A stretch of 64,000 nucleotides of DNA, from the NCBI RefSeq assembly GCF_024347395.1, contig NZ_AP025475.1, positions 20,137 to 84,136 of the forward strand, in the 5' to 3' direction. This DNA comes from Vibrio cortegadensis (GTDB taxonomy: Bacteria; Pseudomonadota; Gammaproteobacteria; Enterobacterales; Vibrionaceae). Position numbers and translations under genes: made by a program. The notes under the pieces are model-generated. The model did no database searches. It was not told where the DNA came from and saw only the letters and a list, made by a program, of their open reading frames with translations. Below, one piece after another: positions 21,767-29,274 of the stretch; positions within the stretch are counted from its first letter, which is position 1, and the number at the start of each line of letters is the position of its first letter.

Positions 21767-24700
21767 CACCAAACCTCACCAACTAAGATATCTCGAATTG
21801 AGCCGGCCCATGCCTCTGCATTGCTTGAGAACACTTCTAAGCCCTCTTTCTCCATAAGTGCCACAACCTTATCGGCAGGCAATTTGTACTTGTTCACGGC
21901 TAAAGTAGCCACCAATTCAACCATCTCACGGTGTTGCGTGCTGAGAGTCTGAGCAGATGGGATGTGGATTTGAACTTGTGGATCTTCTTCCCCTCCCTCT
22001 ATATACGACAAACCCCTATCACAGCTAGCATCTTGGGTATGAATAGGTGATCCACCTTGCCCGATTGATTTATATAAAACTGTTGGCGAGGGTGGATCAG
22101 TTTTTTCAATCGCCTGATCATCAAAGCGGTCCGCAATTTGGGCAAATGCTTGCGCCAGTTCATCACGAAGCTCTATCTGGCCAGCCAGTACACATTGCTT
22201 GTCCATCTTATTAAATAAGATGTTCCAACCTGGCTTGAAGTCGCCCTTGTTGATTGAGTCAATGAAATTGTTCACGCTATTAGTCAGCGTCTTCAAATCG
22301 ACTAGATCGTGGTCTTCCATGCTGGCTTCAATGCCTCGAGTACGCATATCAACAAGCGCACGAACGCCGTCCCATGCGTTTGTATCAACAAAGTAAACAT
22401 TGACGGCTTTACCTTTGGTGCGGCGTTTGCCAGCAACAACAGGCACGCCAAACGAGCGCAGGTGGTTGTTTAGCCACTGGCATGGGTTTTCTAGTGTGTT
22501 TGGTGTAACCGTGATGTTTGAGTATTTGAACAGGCGGTCTTTGTTCTTCTTCTGCTTTAGCCATGGGCCGAGTTCTTTGTTTAACTCTTCCGCAGTCCAT
22601 TTTTTGCCGTTGTAATTCAATTGCTCATCGATGCCAGCAACACGAAGCAGCTTGATCATGTGAGCGCGGCGAATAGAAAGGTGACGCCAGCTCACTCGGC
22701 TTTCTGCGTGCTGTACATCTTTGGTATCAAGTGCTTTCGCTGTTTGGTGAGTAACGTTCACCCAAGTAAGGCGCTTGATTGAATTAACATAGCGGTTTTT
22801 TTCTTGATGGAAAGCTAGTGCACAAGTCACGGCTTCTTGTAGCGATTCAGGGAAATTAATTGGCGCGTCAGCGTTATTAAGTTCTGCATTTTCACCTGGT
22901 TGTTCAAACTCTTTATAAAGTTCTTTCGCCAGTGGGTATAAGGCATCGAGCTCGTCGTCAGTCGCGTCGTCTAGGTTTAAGTCGTGAACCACTTTAGATT
23001 TGGCAATCTCAACGGATGAGTGGTTTTCACCGTTCATCATCATGTTGTCGAATGCTTCACCGATGTGTACTGGCGCCTCACCAATCTCGCGTAATAATTC
23101 GCGCTTGGTGCGTTCATTTGCTAGTTCACGGATGGTGTTACCCATGGTCGCTGCCATTTCATTTTTAGCGACATGAATGATTTGATAGCCATCATGCTCA
23201 GCCAGCTCAATGAAGCGAGCTTTATAACGGTTTTTAGAAAGGTTTTGCTTTGCTTTAACTTCACAGTAAAGCCATTCAAAAAGTGGGTTGCGTGATGTGT
23301 ATTCGCCAGTTGATGGATCAATGGCTAACACTTTCATTGTCTCAGCAGATACTTCATCAATAAGTTTGCTGTGAATGTAATCAGAGTCAGTTGGTTCGCT
23401 ACGTTCTGCCGGATCCAAGTAAACATGAAACTCGGTAATGTTACGCGCACGGTTTAAACCTTGGTGGCCCTCTTCACTTGTACCAACACGACTTGATAGG
23501 AAACCAATAGTCTTATCGAACTGGTGACAGTTGGCGCTAATATCAAATCCGGTACCAAGCGTTGGGCTGGCGATAATTACATCCAGGTCAGGCACTACCG
23601 CATTAATATCTTGCAATGCCGTAGCAACATCTTCCTGATCAGTAACGTCAGCGTGCACAACTAAAACTTTGCCAGCGTAGTTATCACGCTCACGTTCTTG
23701 TTCAACTGCAGTCGCTATACGTTTTACTTCCGCTTTAGAGTTCGCGTAAATATAACGTTTACCTTTAGCCATTAACTGCTGCATTACTACCTCAGTTAAG
23801 TGTGCTTTTGACTCGTAAACGAATAGCTTTTTAGGTGTGCCGTTTTCGTCTTTGCCTGTTTGGTATTGGTTGTCATAAATGAAACCAGAGTGCAGGCCAA
23901 TACGATTGCAGAACGACTTGGTTAAATCACCAAGGTGAGCATCTGCAAGGATCTGATAGTCTGAATGAGTAAGTGCAAAAGTTAGGTAGCTAAGGCAGTG
24001 CTCACCGAATCGGTTAGTTTCTGCAAAGTAGTGGCTAAGGTTCTGTTCGATTTCATCAACAAAAACCGCATCCCAACGAGAGCCAGCTAAACGGTGAAGT
24101 GAATCAACCGAGCAAACAAGAATATTTGCTGATCTCAGAGCCATATTGGCATCAATGCCTTTACCTGAATCTTTGATGATTAGGTCTTCGTAATACTCAA
24201 CCTGGATACTTTCATCATTGATACTGGTACGAAGTGACTTAGCCAGAGCGCGACGGTGAGAAACGATTAGAGTTTTTAACTGCGGGTTCTGTCTAATGAA
24301 CTTTTGAACCGTCGTTGATTTACCCGTACCCATGCCTGATTTCAGGAGGTTCAAACCTTTACGAATCTCAGCTTGTAGGTATCGAGTATTTGAAACTAGA
24401 GTTTGAAAGCCTCTCACGTTGTTCAACTGGCTTACTAGAGCTTCATCGCCCTCAGTAATATAAACGTCACTCCAGTCTTTACCTTCCGCTTGTGGTAGCG
24501 TCCAGAAGCCGCCAGCACGCTCAATCATTTCCCAACCTGTTTTGTCATTATCAGGTGCGGCAATAAATTCAATGTCCGAGTGCTTTTCTTGAAGTAATTC
24601 AATTATATGAGGAATGTTACCCTCACCAATTGGTGAAATAACCACTTCACCGCTAGTAAGGTGCGCAGCATAAGCATCTGCAAGACCACCGACAACAAAC

Positions 24701-25404
24701 ACACGTTTGCGACCGTGGACCCAATCCTTACCAAACGTAATAAACCCGATATCAGTTCGGGCATTATCACTAGAGAATTTATTTAGTTTTCGCTTGCCTA
24801 TTTGGATGCGCTTGTCGATAACTTTTTCATAACCGCAGAAGTTACCTTGGTTAAATAGTTCATCGTGAATAGGCCAAGCTAAGAATGGGCGCTGGTATTT
24901 GTCGTAACCTAAGCGAACGTCAACGAATCGAGCCAAGTCGGTCATTTGCTTTTCTTGCATATAACCCGTTGGTGCAAATTGAGCAGACCAGCTTTTGAAT
25001 TCGTGGTGCTCTTTTTCCAGTTCGGTCCATTGCGCTTGCTCAGCTAGTTCGCGTTTCTTCTCTGCTGCTTTGCGACGTTTTGTGAATTCATCTTGAAGCT
25101 GCTGCTTCTCTTCTGCAGTACGTTCTTTACGCTCAGGCTTCCAACCTGCTTCCGTTGCTTCATAAATAAATGAGCCGAAAGAGGTTTTTTTAGTACGGCG
25201 AAAGTTCTTCCACCAACTTTGGAATTCTCTTTTGTTGTAGGTACTGCCCTGACTAGACCAGCTTTCAAAGATATCACGGGCATTTTCGCCGTGCTCAGAA
25301 TAGAGTGCGCGACCAACTTTAGACCAGTCCTTAAAAGGCAGGTCAGGGTTGATATAGCTTAGTGCTTCTTCAACTTCTATTAATGTTAATTCTAAATGGT
25401 TCAT
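21766..25404 (-). CDS. repA: RepA replication protein (primase-helicase, N15 type)
   Basis: A 1,212-residue replication initiator of the kind that alone drives N15 replication (N15 RepA is about 1,320 residues). The N-terminus (about 1-75) resembles a primase-associated PriCT-2 domain. Residues about 228-300 look like a TOPRIM fold, with VFVVGGLADAYAA and a later APDNDKTGWE acidic motif. A helicase core follows, with Walker A GMGTGKST at 357-364 (Lys362) and Walker B VDEIEQ at 449-454. The C-terminal third is charged and probably binds DNA. In N15 the origin lies inside repA, so the origin here may be internal too; I could not identify iterons by eye. It leads a leftward operon with two small genes. 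Confidence 0.92.
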   Translation of the reverse strand: MNHLELTLIEVEEALSYINPDLPFKDWSKVGRALYSEHGENARDIFESWSSQGSTYNKREFQSWWKNFRRTKKTSFGSFIYEATEAGWKPERKERTAEEKQQLQDEFTKRRKAAEKKRELAEQAQWTELEKEHHEFKSWSAQFAPTGYMQEKQMTDLARFVDVRLGYDKYQRPFLAWPIHDELFNQGNFCGYEKVIDKRIQIGKRKLNKFSSDNARTDIGFITFGKDWVHGRKRVFVVGGLADAYAAHLTSGEVVISPIGEGNIPHIIELLQEKHSDIEFIAAPDNDKTGWEMIERAGGFWTLPQAEGKDWSDVYITEGDEALVSQLNNVRGFQTLVSNTRYLQAEIRKGLNLLKSGMGTGKSTTVQKFIRQNPQLKTLIVSHRRALAKSLRTSINDESIQVEYYEDLIIKDSGKGIDANMALRSANILVCSVDSLHRLAGSRWDAVFVDEIEQNLSHYFAETNRFGEHCLSYLTFALTHSDYQILADAHLGDLTKSFCNRIGLHSGFIYDNQYQTGKDENGTPKKLFVYESKAHLTEVVMQQLMAKGKRYIYANSKAEVKRIATAVEQERERDNYAGKVLVVHADVTDQEDVATALQDINAVVPDLDVIIASPTLGTGFDISANCHQFDKTIGFLSSRVGTSEEGHQGLNRARNITEFHVYLDPAERSEPTDSDYIHSKLIDEVSAETMKVLAIDPSTGEYTSRNPLFEWLYCEVKAKQNLSKNRYKARFIELAEHDGYQIIHVAKNEMAATMGNTIRELANERTKRELLREIGEAPVHIGEAFDNMMMNGENHSSVEIAKSKVVHDLNLDDATDDELDALYPLAKELYKEFEQPGENAELNNADAPINFPESLQEAVTCALAFHQEKNRYVNSIKRLTWVNVTHQTAKALDTKDVQHAESRVSWRHLSIRRAHMIKLLRVAGIDEQLNYNGKKWTAEELNKELGPWLKQKKNKDRLFKYSNITVTPNTLENPCQWLNNHLRSFGVPVVAGKRRTKGKAVNVYFVDTNAWDGVRALVDMRTRGIEASMEDHDLVDLKTLTNSVNNFIDSINKGDFKPGWNILFNKMDKQCVLAGQIELRDELAQAFAQIADRFDDQAIEKTDPPSPTVLYKSIGQGGSPIHTQDASCDRGLSYIEGGEEDPQVQIHIPSAQTLSTQHREMVELVATLAVNKYKLPADKVVALMEKEGLEVFSSNAEAWAGSIRDILVGEVW
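24707..24724. promoter_or_regulatory. Degenerate member of the TTGCGACC palindrome family (in repA)
   Basis: TTGCGACC-GT-GGACCCAA: the left arm is perfect and the right arm has two mismatches. Confidence 0.35.
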
Positions 25405-25684
25405 CTACTGTCCGTGTTCATATAGCAGATAGCACAACGAGCAAATTTTGCACAAAGGCAAAATTTCAGTTGCGCGCACGCAAGTAGACAGCTAGAATTA
25501 AACAAAATTTGAGAAGATTGTTTAGCTCTTTGTCTAGCTGTTCAGTCGCATAAAAAGTCGGTCGCCACAACCGGCTTTTTTTGTATCTGCAATTTGTAAA
25601 AATTTCTTTAAAATCAGTTACATAGTAATTTTCTGTATATAAAAACATATTGTCACCATGTCCCTGAACGTTCACTAAGCCACA
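25405..25684 (-). other. Long repA leader region with internal hairpin
   Basis: About 280 bases separate the repA promoter from its start codon. A 69-codon frame with a GTG start (25675-25466) crosses it but has no convincing ribosome site. The part next to repA is AT-rich with short GTTGCGCGCACGC-like palindromic patches. The length and the terminator-like hairpin inside suggest post-initiation control of repA. Confidence 0.45.
25552..25583. terminator. Terminator-like hairpin in the repA leader (possible attenuator)
   Basis: Arms AGTCGGT and ACCGGCT with a 7-base loop CGCCACA, with T runs on both strands. It lies 148-180 bases upstream of repA inside its transcript, so it could attenuate repA or end an antisense RNA. 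Confidence 0.6.
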
Positions 25685-25714
25685 ATAGTAAACGATCTAA
25701 ACATGGATTGACAA
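25685..25714 (-). promoter_or_regulatory. Probable repA promoter
   Basis: On the minus strand, TTGTCA (25714-25709) and TACTAT (25690-25685) are separated by 18 bases. Its -35 box is 4 bases from the palindromic operator at 25719-25732, which suggests control by the phage repressor. Confidence 0.55.
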
Positions 25715-25718
25715 GAAA

Positions 25719-25732
25719 TAAACCTAGGTTTA
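25719..25732. promoter_or_regulatory. Repressor operator upstream of repA
   Basis: Perfect 14-bp palindrome TAAACCTAGGTTTA, identical to the operator at 26431-26444 in the immunity region. It lies just past the repressor stop codon and adjoins the repA promoter. Confidence 0.7.
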
Positions 25733-25735
25733 CAT

Positions 25736-26359
25736 CTAGGCTGTCTTAATTTTGCTCGATCTTGCCACACCTATCACAGGGTGAATACAAGACACCTCAG
25801 ATAATGGGAAAGTCATTCTGGAATAGCCATTATTAAAGCTATCTAGAAATATCTGCCCGTTTCTGATAGCTGCTAATGTTTTAACCATTACATCGCCACT
25901 CTCTAATCGGACGATAACCTCTTCACCTGTTGCTGGCTCAGAGTCAGGATCAACAATAACAGCTTCACCTTCCAATATTCTCGGAGCCATACTATCCCCT
26001 ATAACTTTTAGGGCGTACACATTCCGACCTTTTGCTGGAAAGTCTATATAGCTATCACCAAAGCCCGCAGGGAAGTCTAAGTTGAACCATTCCTTGTCTG
26101 GTCCTGCTTGAGTGTTCCCAACGATTGGTATCTTTGTTGTTACACAAGTAGCAGATGAGTTAATCCCACCGTAATACAACCAGATCAACGATATGTCTAA
26201 TTTCTCACATATCTTGGCTGCATACTCTATTCCCATAGTCATTCCGGCTTCCCATTTGGAAACCATGGTTATGGAACTACCAGCTGCCTTGGCTAATTCT
26301 GTCTTTGAGAGAGCAAGCTCTTCTCTTCGCATTCGGATGCGATCACCCATCTTATTCAT
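25736..26359 (-). CDS. CI/LexA-type prophage repressor
   Basis: The protein has 207 residues, with an N-terminal helix-turn-helix (about 19-45, SKTELAKAAGSSITMVSKWE) and a C-terminal S24 peptidase-like domain. The self-cleavage elements are visible: Ala85-Gly86 in TQAGP, Ser123 in IGDSMAPR and Lys160 in DVMVKTLA. The repressor should therefore be inactivated by RecA/SOS induction. It reads divergently from the Cro-like gene, with operators between them, and ends next to an operator for repA. A second in-frame Met is at position 4. Confidence 0.93.
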   Translation of the reverse strand: MNKMGDRIRMRREELALSKTELAKAAGSSITMVSKWEAGMTMGIEYAAKICEKLDISLIWLYYGGINSSATCVTTKIPIVGNTQAGPDKEWFNLDFPAGFGDSYIDFPAKGRNVYALKVIGDSMAPRILEGEAVIVDPDSEPATGEEVIVRLESGDVMVKTLAAIRNGQIFLDSFNNGYSRMTFPLSEVSCIHPVIGVARSSKIKTA

Positions 26360-26380
26360 ATGTATATATTAGCAGCAAAG

Positions 26381-26444
26381 TAAACCCAAGTTTACCTGTT
26401 TTTTAAACTCAAACTGTGTTTAGAATCACCTAAACCTAGGTTTA
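26381..26444. promoter_or_regulatory. Operator cluster between repressor and Cro-like gene
   Basis: There are three sites of the form TAAAC-N4-GTTTA: 26381-26394 (arms perfect), 26409-26422 (degenerate) and 26431-26444 (perfect palindrome TAAACCTAGGTTTA). Centre spacings are about 28 and 22 bp. This is the classic divergent immunity switch layout. On the minus strand a TAATAT -10 box near 26366 could serve the repressor gene. Confidence 0.75.
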
Positions 26445-26469
26445 CTTTTGCGCTTCCAGTTAGTAGAAT
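26441..26469 (+). promoter_or_regulatory. Early rightward promoter (PR-like)
   Basis: TTTACT (26441-26446) and TAGAAT (26464-26469) are 17 bases apart. The -35 box overlaps the perfect operator at 26431-26444, so bound repressor would block it. Transcription should begin at or within a base or two of the ATG at 26476. Confidence 0.7.
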
Positions 26470-26475
26470 CATCGT

Positions 26476-26673
26476 ATGAATACAGTTGACGTTATAGGTT
26501 ACTTCGGCTCCAAGCCAAAAGTAGCGAAAGCACTAAAAGTTTCAAAGCAGGCCATTGGTAAGTGGGGCGATACAGTCCCTGAATTACGCCAGTTTCAACT
26601 GGAGGTTATTACTAACGGTGAGCTTAAAAGCGATTTCACATCAATAAAGATACGCAAGGAGGGGCAGCAATGA
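26476..26673 (+). CDS. Cro-like regulator
   Basis: The protein has 65 residues, most of it one helix-turn-helix domain (GSKPKVAKALKVSKQAIGKW, about residues 11-30), like phage Cro and YdaS-type proteins. It is the first gene of the rightward early operon. The predicted transcription start coincides with the ATG, and no ribosome-binding sequence precedes it. It ends in an ATGA overlap with the next gene. Confidence 0.8.
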   Translation: MNTVDVIGYFGSKPKVAKALKVSKQAIGKWGDTVPELRQFQLEVITNGELKSDFTSIKIRKEGQQ

Positions 26674-27284
26674 AATGTCGAGCGAACGACAGCAATTTAG
26701 CGCAGATTGTCATTAGACATACGCTTGCCTATTTTGACGCATCTAATGTACGTCGTGATGAGTTTGTTAAGGGGGTTTTACTTAATAATCTGATCGAGTC
26801 TGGTGCATTAGGTGAAGAACCAACGGATGCCGATGTCTTTCAACGTTGGCAGAAAACCAAATGTAAGCAGATAGAACGAATCATAAAAGAAGATTCGCCT
26901 ATGCCTGCTGACTTTACGTTTGGTTGGATGGCTGCATTGCCGAGTGAATACAGAACCAAGTGCCTGAATGATGTGTGTGGTGCTATGGGTACCTTTTATA
27001 CTCCACTCTCCCCTATTGGCACGCAGTCAAAACTCACTGCAATGCAGGCTTCTCTTTCTAACGTATCTAAAGAATTTGCAGATGTGCTTCAACACTCAGA
27101 GCCAGCAATGGACGGTGTTTATAACAGTAACGACGATAAAGCTGATTTACAGCAGCTATCAAATGAATTGTATGAGCTTATTGCTACCAGCTTTGTTGAG
27201 CTCGGCGCAATAAATAAGGCTTGTGGCATTTTGCCATCGGCTTATGTTGCTATGGCTAACAGCCAGTTATTCAGAAAAGAATAG
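26670..27284 (+). CDS. Early protein of unknown function (CII/YdaT position)
   Basis: The protein has 204 residues, begins in a 4-base overlap with the Cro-like gene and is preceded by GGAGGGGCAGCA, a strong ribosome site. No catalytic motif is recognised. The N-terminal half is helical with a conserved-looking FGWMAALP segment. The C-terminus ends in a helical region (LYELIATSFVELGAINKA). By position it could be a CII-type or YdaT-type regulator; that is a guess from synteny. Confidence 0.6.
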   Translation: MKCRANDSNLAQIVIRHTLAYFDASNVRRDEFVKGVLLNNLIESGALGEEPTDADVFQRWQKTKCKQIERIIKEDSPMPADFTFGWMAALPSEYRTKCLNDVCGAMGTFYTPLSPIGTQSKLTAMQASLSNVSKEFADVLQHSEPAMDGVYNSNDDKADLQQLSNELYELIATSFVELGAINKACGILPSAYVAMANSQLFRKE

Positions 27285-27295
27285 AGGGATTTGCA

Positions 27296-28024
27296 GTGCG
27301 ATATAACAAAGAAGGATTGCGTGAAGAAATCCGCCAAGCACTGCTAGTTGTTCCTCGTACCAAAGGTCAGTTGGAAGGCTTTGAGAATAACGGTAGTAGC
27401 AATAGTAAGTATCAGAAGCGCCCTACTCGCGAGATCGTTGTTGGGGTCGATGGTGAGGGTAATGAAACGACAAGTCGTATCAATGCGCAGCCAATCACAA
27501 CGTTAGCATGTAGAACTTTCAAGAAGTCACCAATGCCTCTTCCGCCTCAAGCATTTAAATTTACCAAGCTTGTTAGAGCCATGAATAACGCACGCACGTG
27601 TGTCGCTGAATGGTTGCGTTATTGCTACAGCGACGGCGCACAACTGCCATCTGGAGAATTTCTAGTTGAACTACTTGCTCAGTTTAATTCGCAGGAAGAG
27701 CGTTCGTTAAGGGGCTCATCATCTGAATTAATTAAGCATCTTGCTTTGTTGGCTTGTCAGCAAAAGCGCGATGAAATAAACGCAGGTACGGCCCTGCTGC
27801 CACAAACCAAGATTGCACGGTTGGCAGGTAAGAGCGAGGCCGCTTGGAATAAGCGTTGGTCTTGCCGTTGGAATCGCCTGCTCGGAATTTTAAATAAGTT
27901 CGATCAGGAGGGACTCGATCATGTGTATGAATGGGGACGCAGCCCAAAAACTACCAGAAGATATGCCAACGTGCCTTTGCAACGTCGCGTTCAAGCTTCA
28001 ACCAGAAGTGAAATGGTTGCCTGA
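27296..28024 (+). CDS. Candidate late-gene antiterminator (Q-like)
   Basis: The protein has 242 residues with a GTG start preceded by GAGGG. It has a basic N-terminal region and a central CVAEWLRYCYSDG segment of the kind seen in some phage Q antiterminators. A helix-turn-helix-like stretch (TKIARLAGKSEAAWNKRWSC) and a basic C-terminus follow. Its place at the end of the regulatory segment and the promoter-terminator pair at 33405-33498 support a Q role. The family assignment is tentative; it could instead be a replication or DNA-binding protein. Confidence 0.5.
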   Translation: MRYNKEGLREEIRQALLVVPRTKGQLEGFENNGSSNSKYQKRPTREIVVGVDGEGNETTSRINAQPITTLACRTFKKSPMPLPPQAFKFTKLVRAMNNARTCVAEWLRYCYSDGAQLPSGEFLVELLAQFNSQEERSLRGSSSELIKHLALLACQQKRDEINAGTALLPQTKIARLAGKSEAAWNKRWSCRWNRLLGILNKFDQEGLDHVYEWGRSPKTTRRYANVPLQRRVQASTRSEMVA

Positions 28025-28211
28025 ATGGCGATATAACCGAGAAACAAAAGAATTAATGCTGATGTGTCCAAACTGCAAATTCCACACACCAGCGTTCGAT
28101 AATAAGCCTGCAGTAATAGCAAATTGGGCTTTAACAAACAGAGCTGGCGACGCTTTCATTTTACAACTATGGAATCGTGATTATAAAAATCAAAGCCAGA
28201 ATGCAGCATAA
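27921..28211 (+). CDS. Lar-like zinc-finger protein
   Basis: The protein has 96 residues and overlaps the previous gene by about 100 bases in another frame. The start is supported by AGGAGG at 27906-27911, nine bases upstream. A CPNC pair followed by HTPAFDNKPAVIANWALTNR resembles the CxxC...A...WNxR ending of Lar-type restriction-alleviation proteins, with an upstream C-x-C. Function is inferred only from that resemblance. Confidence 0.5.
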   Translation: MCMNGDAAQKLPEDMPTCLCNVAFKLQPEVKWLPEWRYNRETKELMLMCPNCKFHTPAFDNKPAVIANWALTNRAGDAFILQLWNRDYKNQSQNAA

Positions 28212-28225
28212 GCCAGGAGATAAAC

Positions 28226-29062
28226 ATGAAAGCATTTGACGTTAAGCGCGATGAACAAGGGTTTTGGACACATCCACAGTTACCTATGTGGGATGAGAAA
28301 ACCAAGTTGGAAGCCTGCAAAAAATGGTTTGCTAGTAAAGGGCTTGATTGTGATCTTGTCATTATGGATGGCGAGATGGGTGAGCTTTGGTGTAGTGGTA
28401 AAATTGGCAGCTGTCTAGAGTGGAAGCCTAGCATCGATATTCAAGGGGCTTTCCTTGTTGGCATTTGGGACACAGAAGATGGTGTGGTAGCAATGTTTGC
28501 ATTCCCATTAGTTATCTTTGCTGATTCATCAAAAGCAGCCCGTTTTGAAAAAAACATTAGCGGTTGGGTTTCAAGGGATGGTCGTTTTTATGGTGACAAT
28601 GAAGATTTAGCGCGATGGAGTGGCTCTACTCACCGTAAGTGTGAGTGCGGTGAAGTATTTGTAAAGAACGCTTATTGCCAGAAGTGTAGCGATGTAAAAG
28701 AGAAAGATAATTTCCTCAGAATGCCAGTGGTTGAATGGGATGGAAGTGCACAGTTATACGACCAAAGTACTGACAAATATTTTGGCGAAATTGACGATAT
28801 TTTTACGCACTATGAAGATGAAGAACTGAACATCAATGATGCCATGATTGTTGTTTGTGAGCCGAATTATGCTCGAGAGATTGAGAGTGATTTTTGGTGC
28901 GATGAATTGCCTCAAGATCTTTCATTTGAAGAGTGTGGCGGTGTTGATGCTGAAACTGTCGAGTTATTAGAAAAACTTAATAAGAAACTTAAACACACCA
29001 TCCTTTCTTATTCTCCAGGGAAAAACAGAATAGATATTTTAGCGTCCGTAAAAGCGGCCTAA
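28226..29062 (+). CDS. Hypothetical early protein with zinc-ribbon
   Basis: The protein has 278 residues. The start follows GCCAGGAGA, a ribosome-site motif shared with several genes here. Cysteines C139, C141, C151 and C154 (KCECGEVFVKNAYCQKC) form a probable metal-binding knuckle in the middle of the protein. The C-terminal half is acidic. I do not recognise the family. Confidence 0.7.
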   Translation: MKAFDVKRDEQGFWTHPQLPMWDEKTKLEACKKWFASKGLDCDLVIMDGEMGELWCSGKIGSCLEWKPSIDIQGAFLVGIWDTEDGVVAMFAFPLVIFADSSKAARFEKNISGWVSRDGRFYGDNEDLARWSGSTHRKCECGEVFVKNAYCQKCSDVKEKDNFLRMPVVEWDGSAQLYDQSTDKYFGEIDDIFTHYEDEELNINDAMIVVCEPNYAREIESDFWCDELPQDLSFEECGGVDAETVELLEKLNKKLKHTILSYSPGKNRIDILASVKAA

Positions 29063-29079
29063 GACATTAAGGAGCCATT

Positions 29080-29265
29080 ATGCGAACCATAGCAATCAGC
29101 AATGAACCTTTTATCTTTCAAACATACTTCCAAGCAGAGACTTTCTTAGAAAAGCAAGGCTACCACTGCGAAAACGAATGTTGGGTTCAAGATGAAAAGC
29201 CGATTGCGACCGTGGTCGCAAAGCCAAATGGTATTCAAATCGAATTTAATAAAATCCAGCATTAG
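29080..29265 (+). CDS. Small hypothetical protein
   Basis: The protein has 61 residues, preceded by AAGGAG. The sequence has alternating hydrophobic and aromatic positions compatible with a small alpha/beta fold. The codons for IATVVAKP contain the palindrome TTGCGACC-GT-GGTCGCAA (29204-29221), so this gene also carries a non-coding signal. Confidence 0.65.
   Translation: MRTIAISNEPFIFQTYFQAETFLEKQGYHCENECWVQDEKPIATVVAKPNGIQIEFNKIQH
29204..29221. promoter_or_regulatory. TTGCGACC palindrome, site A (candidate centromere site)
   Basis: TTGCGACC-GT-GGTCGCAA with both 8-base arms perfect, inside the 61-residue gene. Confidence 0.6.
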
Positions 29266-29274
29266 AGATCACCC

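Noticed and set aside
25466..25675. 69-codon frame in the repA leader
   Set aside because: GTG start without a ribosome site, and the frame runs through the terminator hairpin; not accepted as a gene.
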